Shown here in pieces: positions 7,752 through 14,786 of a DNA stretch of 64,000 nt (the first letter of the stretch is position 1; each line of letters starts with the position of its first letter). The translations under genes and the position numbers were made by a program. Below the pieces are notes generated by a model. It worked only from the letters and a program-made list of their open reading frames with translations, was not told the origin of the DNA and ran no database searches. The DNA comes from Pseudomonas sp. P7548 (GTDB lineage: Bacteria > Pseudomonadota > Gammaproteobacteria > Pseudomonadales > Pseudomonadaceae), in NCBI RefSeq assembly GCF_013386585.1, contig NZ_JACARO010000038.1, forward strand, positions 124,001 through 188,000, read 5' to 3'.

Positions 7752-8627
7752 ATGCAGGTCGTATCCATAATTTCAACGAAAGGCGGCGTAGGCAAGACGA
7801 CTACGGCCGCCAACCTCGGCGGCCTCGCCGCGGACGCGGGGCTGCGTGTGCTGCTGCTCGATCTCGACGTGCAGCCGACCTTGTCGTCCTATTACGAGCT
7901 GGCACACCGCGCTGCCGGCGGTATCTATGAGTTGCTGGCGTTCAACGAACGCGCCCTCGATCAGTTGGTGTCCCGCACCATCATCGCGGGCCTGGACCTG
8001 GTGCTCTCGAACGATCACCGGGGTGAACTGAACACGTTGCTACTGCACGCGCCAGACGGACGCCTGAGACTGCGGCACCTGCTGCCGGCGCTGGCGCCGC
8101 TTTATGACCTGGTGCTGATCGACACCCAGGGTGCACGCTCGGTGCTGTTGGAGATGGCGGTGCTCGCCTCTGACCTGGCGCTGTCGCCCGTGACCCCGGA
8201 AATTCTCGCTGCCCGCGAACTGCGACGCGGCACCATGCAGTTGCTGGAGGACATCGCGCCATACCGGCACCTCGGCATCGAACCGCCATCCCTGCACCTG
8301 CTCATCAATCGCGTCCACCCCGTGTCCGCGAATGCACGGATGATCCAGCAGGCGCTGCGCGACCTGTTCCAGGACCATGCCGGCATATGCGTGCTGGGCA
8401 CCGACGTGCCGGCCATCGAGGCCTATCCGCGCGCCGCAACCCGCGGCCTGCCGGTGCATCGCGTCGAGCATCGCCAGCCGCCGGGCAGAGTTGCGCCCGC
8501 CGCGCTCGACACCATGCGCGCGCTCGCCGGCGAACTGTTCCCACAGTGGCAAGACAGATTTGCCCTCGTGTCCGGCCGTCCTCCTCGTTCCATTGAAACC
8601 GGGAGGTCACATGGCGAACGCACATGA
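7752..8627 (+). CDS. parA: ParA-type partition ATPase
   Basis: This 291-residue protein has a deviant Walker A motif KGGVGKTTTAANL at residues 10-22. The Walker A' region LLLDLDVQPTLSSYY and Walker B region LVLIDTQGA follow. It is a MinD/ParA-like ATPase that would place or stabilise the excised element. In ICEclc the ParA homologue also takes part, with Shi, in growth arrest of transfer-competent cells (from memory). Its last 17 bases overlap the start of the next gene, which indicates coupled translation. Confidence 0.92.
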   Translation: MQVVSIISTKGGVGKTTTAANLGGLAADAGLRVLLLDLDVQPTLSSYYELAHRAAGGIYELLAFNERALDQLVSRTIIAGLDLVLSNDHRGELNTLLLHAPDGRLRLRHLLPALAPLYDLVLIDTQGARSVLLEMAVLASDLALSPVTPEILAARELRRGTMQLLEDIAPYRHLGIEPPSLHLLINRVHPVSANARMIQQALRDLFQDHAGICVLGTDVPAIEAYPRAATRGLPVHRVEHRQPPGRVAPAALDTMRALAGELFPQWQDRFALVSGRPPRSIETGRSHGERT

Positions 8628-8871
8628 ACTGGCCCGCGGCCACAAACGGCTGCGCGCCCTGATTGAGTTTGCGGTGAGCGAAGGCTGGCACGTCAAGCGC
8701 ACACGGGGCGGACACCTCAAGTTCACCAAGGCCGGCTGCGCCGCCATCTACACCAGCTCAACAGCGAGCGACTACCGGGCGGATCTCAACGCCCGTGCAC
8801 AGATCCGCCGCGCCGAGCGCGAGGCCCGCATGGCCCGGGCCGTCAACGCCGAGGGATGTGGTCATGGCTGA
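8611..8871 (+). CDS. shi: Shi-like small protein (host growth inhibition), HicA-like look
   Basis: This basic 86-residue protein contains KRTRGGHLKFTKAG, which resembles the beta-hairpin of HicA-type small RNA-binding toxins. The ATG at 8611 has a GGGAGG ribosome site and overlaps parA. Between parA and parB, ICEclc encodes Shi, a small protein reported to stop host cell division together with ParA. Position and size fit, but sequence identity with Shi was not tested. Its end overlaps the parB start by eight bases (ATGGCTGA). Confidence 0.6.
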   Translation: MANAHELARGHKRLRALIEFAVSEGWHVKRTRGGHLKFTKAGCAAIYTSSTASDYRADLNARAQIRRAEREARMARAVNAEGCGHG

Positions 8872-10528
8872 GATGACCTCCCAGGACATGGCCGGCAAGC
8901 TGCTTGCCGCCGGGTTCGAGCGCAGTGGGCCATCGGCCACGGCCTTGAGCGACCCGATCGCCGACACGCCGATGGTCGTGACGCTGGACCAGTTGCGGCC
9001 CTACGACCACGACCCCCGCAAAAAGCGCAACTCGGCCTACGATGAAATCAAGGCCTCCATCCGAGAGCGCGGCCTGGACGCGGCGCCAGCGATCACACGC
9101 CGTCCTGGCGAGGCGCACTACATCATCCGCAACGGCGGCAACACCAGGCTGGCGATCCTGCGTGAACTCTGGGCGGAGACCAAGGACGAACGCTTCTTCC
9201 GCATATCGTGCCTGTTCCGGCCGTGGCCTGCGCGCGGAGAGATCGTCGCCCTGACCGGGCACCTCGCCGAGAACGAACTACGCGGCGGCCTCACGTTCAT
9301 CGAGCGCGCCCTGGGCGTCGAGAAAGCCCGCGAGTTCTATGAGGCTGAAAGCGGCACCACCCTGAGCCAGTCCGAGCTGGCCCGCCGCCTGGCCGCCGAC
9401 GGCTTCCCAGTCCAGCAGTCGCACATCAGCCGCATGGCTGACGCGGTGCGCTACCTGCTGCCCGCGATCCCGACCGTCCTATACGGGGGCCTCGGCCGCC
9501 ACCAGGTCGAGCGGCTGTCGGTCATGCGCAAAGCCAGCGAACGCACGTGGGAGCACTATGCCAAAGGCCGCTCCCTGCCGCTGGACTTCGACAGCTTCTT
9601 TCTGGAGGCGCTGTCGCAATTTGATGTCCAGCCCGACGAGTTCTCGCCGCCGCGTGTGCAGGACGAGTTGATCGGTCAGATGTCCGAGCTGCTGGGCATC
9701 GACTACGACGTGCTCGCCTTGGACCTGACCGAATCCGAGAGCCGCCACCGCGCCCTGGTCAGCGACCCAACCCCGCCATCGGCGCCGCCGGCATTGCCCG
9801 AGCCTGGGGCCATCGCACGGCCGCCGATCGAACCGGCACCGCCCCCCACTACAACTGCACCTTCTGCGGGCCACTCTGCCGACGCGCCGACAAGGCCCCG
9901 GGACGATGGGGCCCCGAGCGAGGCATCCGCAGCCAGCCCTGCGGCAGCGAATGGCGGTCTGCTTGACGAGCACATCATCTCTCCGGCACCCACGACGGAG
10001 CGGCTCCAGTCCATCCAGCGCATGGTCGCCGACCAGTTGGGCGATGCGCTGCCGCCCGACTTCTCGGCCAACGTCTTGCAGTCGATTCCCGTGCAGGCCG
10101 GTGGCCTCTATCCCATCTCGGACATCTGGTATATCGACCCTGGCCTCGACACACCCGACCGCCTGCGCATCCACATCGCGCAGTTCGCGCGCGAGATCGC
10201 GGGCGAGGCCGACCTGGACGCGTGTGTCGAGGATCGTTCTGATGGCATCGGGTTCACGTGTCGTGCCCCAGCCCAGGCTTCGTCGCCGCTCGCACGCGCC
10301 GTGCTCGCACTACTGGTTTCCCTGGCCGGTCAGCAGCCAGCCGGCGTCGGCTTGGACAGCGGGCAACTCATCACAGACCTGCCAGCGCTGTTGCACGGCC
10401 AGGGTCAACGTCGTGACGGCGGGGCCCGGCGATTGAGCGACACCGCGCTGGTCAAGCTGTTTCGTCTGCTGCGGCTGGCCCGGCGCCTGCTGGATCTGGA
10501 AGCCGGCGCTGTCGGTTCTGGGATCTGA
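8864..10528 (+). CDS. parB: ParB-family protein of PFGI-1-class ICEs (TIGR03764-like)
   Basis: This 554-residue protein has an N-terminal ParB/Srx-like domain at about residues 38-140 (VTLDQLRPYDHDPRKK, then IIRNGGNTRLAILREL in place of the usual GERR box). A helix-turn-helix segment follows at about 165-205 (SQSELARRLAADGFPVQQSH). A proline- and alanine-rich linker spans about 300-370, then a distinct C-terminal domain. It probably binds parS-like DNA and pairs with ParA. The start at ATG 8864 overlaps shi by eight bases. In ICEclc the activator pair BisDC is encoded in this stretch, and this protein or the next gene may be one partner; the exact correspondence is uncertain. Confidence 0.85.
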   Translation: MAEMTSQDMAGKLLAAGFERSGPSATALSDPIADTPMVVTLDQLRPYDHDPRKKRNSAYDEIKASIRERGLDAAPAITRRPGEAHYIIRNGGNTRLAILRELWAETKDERFFRISCLFRPWPARGEIVALTGHLAENELRGGLTFIERALGVEKAREFYEAESGTTLSQSELARRLAADGFPVQQSHISRMADAVRYLLPAIPTVLYGGLGRHQVERLSVMRKASERTWEHYAKGRSLPLDFDSFFLEALSQFDVQPDEFSPPRVQDELIGQMSELLGIDYDVLALDLTESESRHRALVSDPTPPSAPPALPEPGAIARPPIEPAPPPTTTAPSAGHSADAPTRPRDDGAPSEASAASPAAANGGLLDEHIISPAPTTERLQSIQRMVADQLGDALPPDFSANVLQSIPVQAGGLYPISDIWYIDPGLDTPDRLRIHIAQFAREIAGEADLDACVEDRSDGIGFTCRAPAQASSPLARAVLALLVSLAGQQPAGVGLDSGQLITDLPALLHGQGQRRDGGARRLSDTALVKLFRLLRLARRLLDLEAGAVGSGI

Positions 10529-10543
10529 GCGAGGGAGGCCTGC

Positions 10544-11104
10544 ATGTCCGCACCGAACCCACTCAACCAGGCCGTCATCGCGCAGGCACTCTACGACCTA
10601 CGCAACGGGCAACTGCGTCGCTGCAAGGCGATGGGGTTCGGCGAGGAAGAGCTGGATGCGCTCAAGCATCCGGCGCTGATCAGCGTGCTGGCCAATGCCA
10701 ACGTCTCCTGGTGCTCTGTCTCGGTGAACCGGGAAGTGCTCCGGCGATTGCTCAAACAGGCGCAGGACGTGGAGAAGGAGATCGCCACCGTCGATCGCAT
10801 GCTGCGCCTGGGTGCCAGTACCGAAATGGTGAGCCGCTTCTACGGGCTGACACATCAGGAAGTCGCACTTCGGCGCGAAGTTCTCGGCCTGCCCAAACGC
10901 AAGGGGCGCCATCCGGTTCTGGACGAGGAGCAGGACACCGAGCTGTGGCGGCGCTGGAAGGTCGTGACCAGCAGCAGGAACGTCGAGCTGGAGGATGAGA
11001 CCTCGGTTCTTGATGCGGCAATGGACCTCGCCGAAGGCATGGAGCTGCCGCTGTCGGTGGTCTGGGCTGCGATCAAGAACTGGATCGATCAGGGACTGGG
11101 TTGA
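10544..11104 (+). CDS. DUF2857 (STY4526-like) protein, candidate FlhC-like activator subunit
   Basis: This 186-residue protein matches the DUF2857 family that follows parB in ICEclc/SPI-7-type islands. The central part (LRLGASTEMVSRFYGLTHQEVALRREVLG) looks like a helix-turn-helix of the kind found in FlhC/FlhD-like regulators. It begins 15 bases after parB. In ICEclc a protein of this type belongs to BisDC, the activator of late transfer promoters (recalled from the literature). A DNA-binding role is inferred from the HTH-like stretch; the alternative is a replication accessory protein. Confidence 0.7.
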   Translation: MSAPNPLNQAVIAQALYDLRNGQLRRCKAMGFGEEELDALKHPALISVLANANVSWCSVSVNREVLRRLLKQAQDVEKEIATVDRMLRLGASTEMVSRFYGLTHQEVALRREVLGLPKRKGRHPVLDEEQDTELWRRWKVVTSSRNVELEDETSVLDAAMDLAEGMELPLSVVWAAIKNWIDQGLG

Positions 11105-11107
11105 ATC

Positions 11108-12358
11108 ATGGCCGTGGACGACGCTGCACCACGAGCACCACGCCAAGGTCCGGTCGCCCTCGCTGATCTGTTCGACAGCGCGCTGAAAGACCTTGCACCG
11201 AAACCTCGCCCACTAGCACCGGCTCCCGCCTTCGCATCCGCGACGTCTCCTGTGTCTGCAACCGGCGACGGTTTCCTGTTCAGTGGAAATCGGCACGAGA
11301 GCGTGCCGCGACGGCTGTTCCTCGACCGACGCCTGACGCCGCTGGAACGCAATGCCTGGCAAGTCTTCCGGATGATGCTCAACGAGGATGGCGTCACGGC
11401 GTTTCCGACGTATGAGCAACTTCGCCCGTGGCTCGCGTCAATGCCCTGCGCCGGACAGGCCTCCCACGAGACCGTGGCACGGGCGCTGACGCTGTTGCGC
11501 CTGACGCGCTGGTTGAGTCTCGTGCGCCGCAGGCGCGACCCCAAGACCGGGCGCATCCTCGGCAACCTCTACGTCCTGCACGATGAGCCCCTGACCCCGT
11601 TCGAGGCGATGCAGCTCGACCCGGACTACCTGCAGCTCGTCAGCCAAGCCCTGGGCCATTCGGCCAGGGCCGTTCAGGTCGTGGGCTTGCACACGCTCAA
11701 TGAGATCGCCGAAGACCCGCTGCTGTCTGGCCGCATGCTGCCCTCGCGGCTGCAGGTCCTTGCCGAACGCCTCGCAAGCCAAGGCATTGGGTCGCAGGAG
11801 AGTTATCCACAGGAGGACACGGTTCACGATTCCGAAGAAGGGGCGCCGAGCCTTCTTCGGAATTCTGATCGGCCCTCTTCGGATTCCGAAGCAGGGCCAA
11901 AACACGCAGCAGACGGCGCTCTTCGGAATCCGAAACAGGACCGTACTGTACGTAGTAGTCGTATTAATGAAGTACGTACTACCGCGCGTGAGCGTGGGCA
12001 GGCGCGCGCGATGCCGGGAGTTCGTCTGCCTGATCGCTTTCTCGGCTTGAAAGATGAACAGCAGGCCGGCGCCATGGTGGCATTGCAGCAGGTCGATGCC
12101 CCGCTACGCCAGGCCGTGCTGGACGAATGGGCGGATCGCTGTCGTGGCAGCACCATCCGCAACCCGGCAGGCTACCTGTTCGGCATCATCCAACGTGCCA
12201 TCCGTGGCGAGTTCAACGCATGGGCCAGGCAAGCTGGGTCAGCACCGCCACCTGCCCCTGCACGAGATGCACCGCCTGAGCCACCGCGCAATGTAGTTCC
12301 GCCCGAGGTAGCCCGGCAGCACATCGACCGGCTGCGCGACCTTCTGCGCAGTAGCTGA
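11108..12358 (+). CDS. STY4528-family pathogenicity-island replication protein
   Basis: This 416-residue protein starts three bases after the DUF2857 stop. Residues about 60-190 form a winged-helix-like region (RNAWQVFRMMLNEDGVTAFP and ETVARALTLLRLTRWLSLVR), consistent with a replication initiator or helicase-loader type protein. Residues about 240-300 are low-complexity, encoded by DNA rich in repeated CTTCGGAATCC-type palindromes and an A+T-rich stretch. The C-terminal part (PAGYLFGIIQRAIRGEFNAWA) is conserved in the family. The role in replication is inferred from the family name and context. Confidence 0.8.
   Translation: MAVDDAAPRAPRQGPVALADLFDSALKDLAPKPRPLAPAPAFASATSPVSATGDGFLFSGNRHESVPRRLFLDRRLTPLERNAWQVFRMMLNEDGVTAFPTYEQLRPWLASMPCAGQASHETVARALTLLRLTRWLSLVRRRRDPKTGRILGNLYVLHDEPLTPFEAMQLDPDYLQLVSQALGHSARAVQVVGLHTLNEIAEDPLLSGRMLPSRLQVLAERLASQGIGSQESYPQEDTVHDSEEGAPSLLRNSDRPSSDSEAGPKHAADGALRNPKQDRTVRSSRINEVRTTARERGQARAMPGVRLPDRFLGLKDEQQAGAMVALQQVDAPLRQAVLDEWADRCRGSTIRNPAGYLFGIIQRAIRGEFNAWARQAGSAPPPAPARDAPPEPPRNVVPPEVARQHIDRLRDLLRSS
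11828..11985. repeat. Repeat cluster inside the STY4528 gene (CTTCGGAATCCGAAG type) plus A+T-rich segment
   Basis: A 13-bp perfect inverted repeat lies at 11829-11841 and 11851-11863 (ATTCCGAAGAAGG and its complement). Two further palindromic copies are centred near 11884 and 11927 (CTTCGGATTCCGAAG, CTTCGGAATCCGAAA). They are followed at 11940-11985 by an A+T-rich run with GTACGTAGTAG and AGTACGTACTAC. The arrangement resembles iterons or partition sites next to a DNA-unwinding element. Confidence 0.5.
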
Positions 12359-12409
12359 GCGCGACGAGCGACAAGGGCGTGAAGCAGACGCCCGTGGCCG
12401 TCAGTAGAG

Positions 12410-12426
12410 CTATCCCCTGGGGATAG
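12410..12426. repeat. CTATCCCC-T-GGGGATAG palindrome, copy 1
   Basis: Perfect 8-bp arms around one central base, about 50 bases after the STY4528 gene. Two longer copies of the same palindrome lie at 12550 and 14559. The flanks of this copy match the others on the left (GAG) but not on the right. Confidence 0.7.
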
Positions 12427-12549
12427 ATGTGATGCAAGGCGTAACACCGAAAGACACAGGCTGGGTGCTTCTGTCCACGGTGCTGCAGTGGCGTCCGGTT
12501 CCTGAGCGCACCCACCATCTGCGCGAGCAGCGCTCTGTGGCGTTTGATG

Positions 12550-12572
12550 GAGCTATCCCCTGGGGATAGCTC
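12550..12572. repeat. GAGCTATCCCC-T-GGGGATAGCTC palindrome, copy 2
   Basis: Perfect 11-bp arms with a single central T, upstream of the TIGR03761 gene. The surrounding TTGATG...GC context is shared with copy 3 read on the other strand, so about 30 bases are conserved. It is probably a protein-binding site (ParB, BisDC-like or other ICE regulator). Confidence 0.75.
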
Positions 12573-12618
12573 GCATTGCGGGCCGCCACCACCACGACAA
12601 CCGGGGACCAGTTCATTT

Positions 12619-12640
12619 CGGTTTGTTGACTGACTGCCTT
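12619..12640 (+). promoter_or_regulatory. Variant of the TTGTTTG late-promoter motif before TIGR03761
   Basis: TTTCGGTTTGTTGACTGACTGCC lies about 68 bases before the TIGR03761 start and resembles the motif found before topB, pilL, the RAQPRD gene and TIGR03757. It is the weakest of the five copies. Confidence 0.35.
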
Positions 12641-12689
12641 CCGCTGCATGCCGATCCTGACCGCTCCTTTTCCCAAGCGAGCGGACACC

Positions 12690-13469
12690 ATGGCAACCAA
12701 CGAACCTCTGCAACTCAATCTCGGCTCTTTGCGCAGCGCGATGTCGCTGACGCTTCACACCCACCACGCATCGCGCATCTGGCATGGCCGCGCCGCCGCC
12801 GAGGGGCGACCCGGCATCGTCGGCCTGAACGGCTACATCGCCGTGATGAACAAGATGAAGCGCGGCTCGGAACAGGATGACCCGTACAGCGACTGGTGGA
12901 TGTTGCGCATCGAGGAAAAGCTCGACCAGGCCAAGACCACGTTGCAATCGCTGCGCGAGCAGGTGGACCAGGCATTGGCCGGCGTGCCAGCGGCGTTGAG
13001 CCTGGGCGAGAACCTCAACGTGCAACCGGTGAAGCTCCCCTTGTTCGTGAACGCGCAGCTCGGCTTTGCCGCGGTCTATCTCCTGGCCGACTATGACGAC
13101 ATCGCCCGCAAGCTGATCCTCGCCCATCACACCGCGCTGATCGATCGCTCGACATTGGAGCGGTGGCTCAACGAAGGCGCTCACACGCTGCGCAGCCTGT
13201 TCAGCCTGGCCCAGCAGTACCGCTACTCGGGATGCACCCGCGACGACTTCGCGGCCAAGAACGCCGCAGCGCGGGCGGCGCTGGAGAAGTTCGGCGACTT
13301 GCCGCAGGACGTGCTCGAAGGCGCTCGCCGCTCGAAGTTTGCGCCGCCCGTCGTGCGCCGCGGCCTGCAACAGCGCAGTGATAGCGCTGCCGCAGCCGCA
13401 CCTCCCAGCGACGAAGGCACTGCCGCCGATCCGGCCGAGGCCAGCACCGGCGAGGACGAACAGGCATGA
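12690..13469 (+). CDS. TIGR03761-family ICE protein (PFL_4669-like)
   Basis: This 259-residue soluble protein belongs to the TIGR03761 family found beside ssb and topB in PFGI-1-class ICEs. It contains HTHHASRIWHGRAAAEGRPG near the N terminus and a C-terminal acidic, Ala/Glu-rich tail (about 235-259). Its function is unknown; the context suggests DNA processing during excision or transfer. The ATG at 12690 is chosen because homologues begin with this MATN-type start; an in-frame ATG at 12648 lacks a ribosome site. The stop overlaps the next start (ATGA). Confidence 0.8.
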   Translation: MATNEPLQLNLGSLRSAMSLTLHTHHASRIWHGRAAAEGRPGIVGLNGYIAVMNKMKRGSEQDDPYSDWWMLRIEEKLDQAKTTLQSLREQVDQALAGVPAALSLGENLNVQPVKLPLFVNAQLGFAAVYLLADYDDIARKLILAHHTALIDRSTLERWLNEGAHTLRSLFSLAQQYRYSGCTRDDFAAKNAAARAALEKFGDLPQDVLEGARRSKFAPPVVRRGLQQRSDSAAAAAPPSDEGTAADPAEASTGEDEQA

Positions 13470-13993
13470 GCGACCCGAACCGCGAACCTCGCTACTTCCG
13501 TGGTCTGGAACAGCCAGCCTTCATGCGGCTGGAACACGCGGCCTCTCTAAAAGGCCTTTTAAAGCCTTTTAAAGGTAAAGGGGACTTCGAGGCCTGGGCC
13601 AGCCAGTGCTTCGCCATGCGCGACGAGTTGATTGCCCTGGCGCAGCGACAGGTGCTGCCACAGGCGTGCGGGCATCCCTTCCACCTGCTTCCCGTCGAGC
13701 TGGCCCAGCAGATAACTGGCGCGGGAACGACGTTCCTTCGCTGGCGCAAGCACGACCGCTCGGCCATGGGCGTGGCGCTGTGGCAGGAACTGGTGGCGAG
13801 CACCAGCACGCCGGTCAACCTGCTGGCCGACCTGCACGCGATCGAGTTACAGCGCATCACGTTGAACATGCAGATCAGCCTGCTGCACACCTTGGGCAGG
13901 CAGGCGCAGGAATGCGCCAGCAAAGCGGCCGAAGCGGACAACGCATACCTGCGCCGGCTCAAGTCCACCCCAACCGCAATGCGCGATCGGTGA
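13466..13993 (+). CDS. inrR: DUF3158-family protein, InrR-like
   Basis: This 175-residue protein is translationally coupled to the upstream gene (ATGA overlap) and followed by ssb. In ICEclc the DUF3158 protein in front of ssb is InrR, which raises integrase expression in the transfer-competent subpopulation (recalled from the literature). No DNA-binding motif is obvious. Near its start the gene contains an odd A+T-richer repeat, AAAAGGCCTTTTAAAGCC (about 13551-13572), unlike the surrounding GC-rich sequence. The assignment rests on family and gene order. Confidence 0.7.
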   Translation: MSDPNREPRYFRGLEQPAFMRLEHAASLKGLLKPFKGKGDFEAWASQCFAMRDELIALAQRQVLPQACGHPFHLLPVELAQQITGAGTTFLRWRKHDRSAMGVALWQELVASTSTPVNLLADLHAIELQRITLNMQISLLHTLGRQAQECASKAAEADNAYLRRLKSTPTAMRDR

Positions 13994-14066
13994 TTGCGCC
14001 AGACATCCCAGCACGCACCCGGCGCCGATGAGGCACGGGTATTTCAACCACCACGGAGATCACATC

Positions 14067-14507
14067 ATGAGCACGCATTTTTCTGGCGAAGGCAATATCG
14101 GCTCGCCACCGGAGTACCGCGAATTCCCCAATGGCAACGACGAGCCCAACCGCCTGCTGCGCCTGAACGTCTATTTCGACAACCCCGTTCCCAAGAAGGA
14201 TGGCACCTTTGAGGACCGTGGCGGCTTCTGGGCGCCGGTGGAAATCTGGCACCGCGACGCCGAGCACTGGCAGCGCCTCTACCAGAAGGGTATGCGGGTG
14301 CTGGTCATCGGCCGCATGGAGCGCGAGCCCTGGACGGACAACGAAGATCAGCCACGCGAGACCTGGCAAGTCAATGCGCGCAGCGTAGGCATCTTGCCGT
14401 ACCGCATCGAGTCTGTGGTCCTCAGCCCGAAGCCACAGGAGGCAGAACCGAAGCCGCAGGCCGACCAGGAATCGACCGCGCCGAAAGAGACGAAGCGCCG
14501 GAAGTGA
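14067..14507 (+). CDS. ssb: Single-stranded DNA-binding protein
   Basis: This 146-residue protein has an OB fold (LRLNVYFDNPVPKK, WAPVEIWHRDAEHW, GMRVLVIGRMEREPW) and a short charged C-terminal tail ending in KETKRRK. It lacks the acidic DDDIPF tip of chromosomal SSBs, so it may not bind the same partner proteins. It would coat ICE single strands during transfer or replication. The ATG at 14067 gives the OB fold a normal start; an upstream in-frame ATG at 14028 has no family support. It sits between inrR and topB, as in ICEclc. Confidence 0.88.
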   Translation: MSTHFSGEGNIGSPPEYREFPNGNDEPNRLLRLNVYFDNPVPKKDGTFEDRGGFWAPVEIWHRDAEHWQRLYQKGMRVLVIGRMEREPWTDNEDQPRETWQVNARSVGILPYRIESVVLSPKPQEAEPKPQADQESTAPKETKRRK

Positions 14508-14558
14508 CCCGGCATGGAGGGCGGCTGCCGCAGCGCTTCGCCGCCCTCCATGCGCCGC

Positions 14559-14581
14559 GAGCTATCCCCAGGGGATAGCTC
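14559..14581. repeat. GAGCTATCCCC-A-GGGGATAGCTC palindrome, copy 3
   Basis: Perfect 11-bp arms with a central A, between ssb and topB. Read on the minus strand it matches copy 2 at 12550 including the flanking TTGATG and CGC, so copies 2 and 3 face each other and bracket the TIGR03761-inrR-ssb unit. Confidence 0.75.
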
Positions 14582-14705
14582 CATCAACGTCCACCGACTT
14601 CCACGCGTTCCCGCGAATCGCCGCTCCCGAACCGCATACCTCCGGCCACTCGCCATTACCGCACAAGCCCTTCCATCCCGTGAAAGCGGTCGCCGCCGCG
14701 TGCCG

Positions 14706-14726
14706 CTTGTTTGCTGCTGCCCCCGG
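14706..14726 (+). promoter_or_regulatory. Shared late-promoter motif (TTGTTTGCTGCTGCCCC) before topB
   Basis: CTTGTTTGCTGCTGCCCCC starts 81 bases before the topB ATG. Seventeen consecutive bases are identical to the element upstream of pilL at 33760, although the surrounding sequence differs. It is interpreted as a promoter or activator site shared by ICE transfer operons. Confidence 0.5.
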
Positions 14727-14786
14727 TGGTGCTCGGCATCCTCGATCCCAGCAACTCCATGAACCATGGGAATCGGATGAACGGAT

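Noticed and set aside
12359..12689. A gene in the space after the STY4528 gene
   Set aside because: Frames here are short, lack ribosome sites and cross the palindromes; the region looks regulatory.
13545..13575. AAAAGGCCTTTTAAAGCC repeat near the start of inrR as a regulatory site
   Set aside because: It lies within an intact coding frame and encodes a plausible KGLLKPFKGKG segment; no second copy was found.
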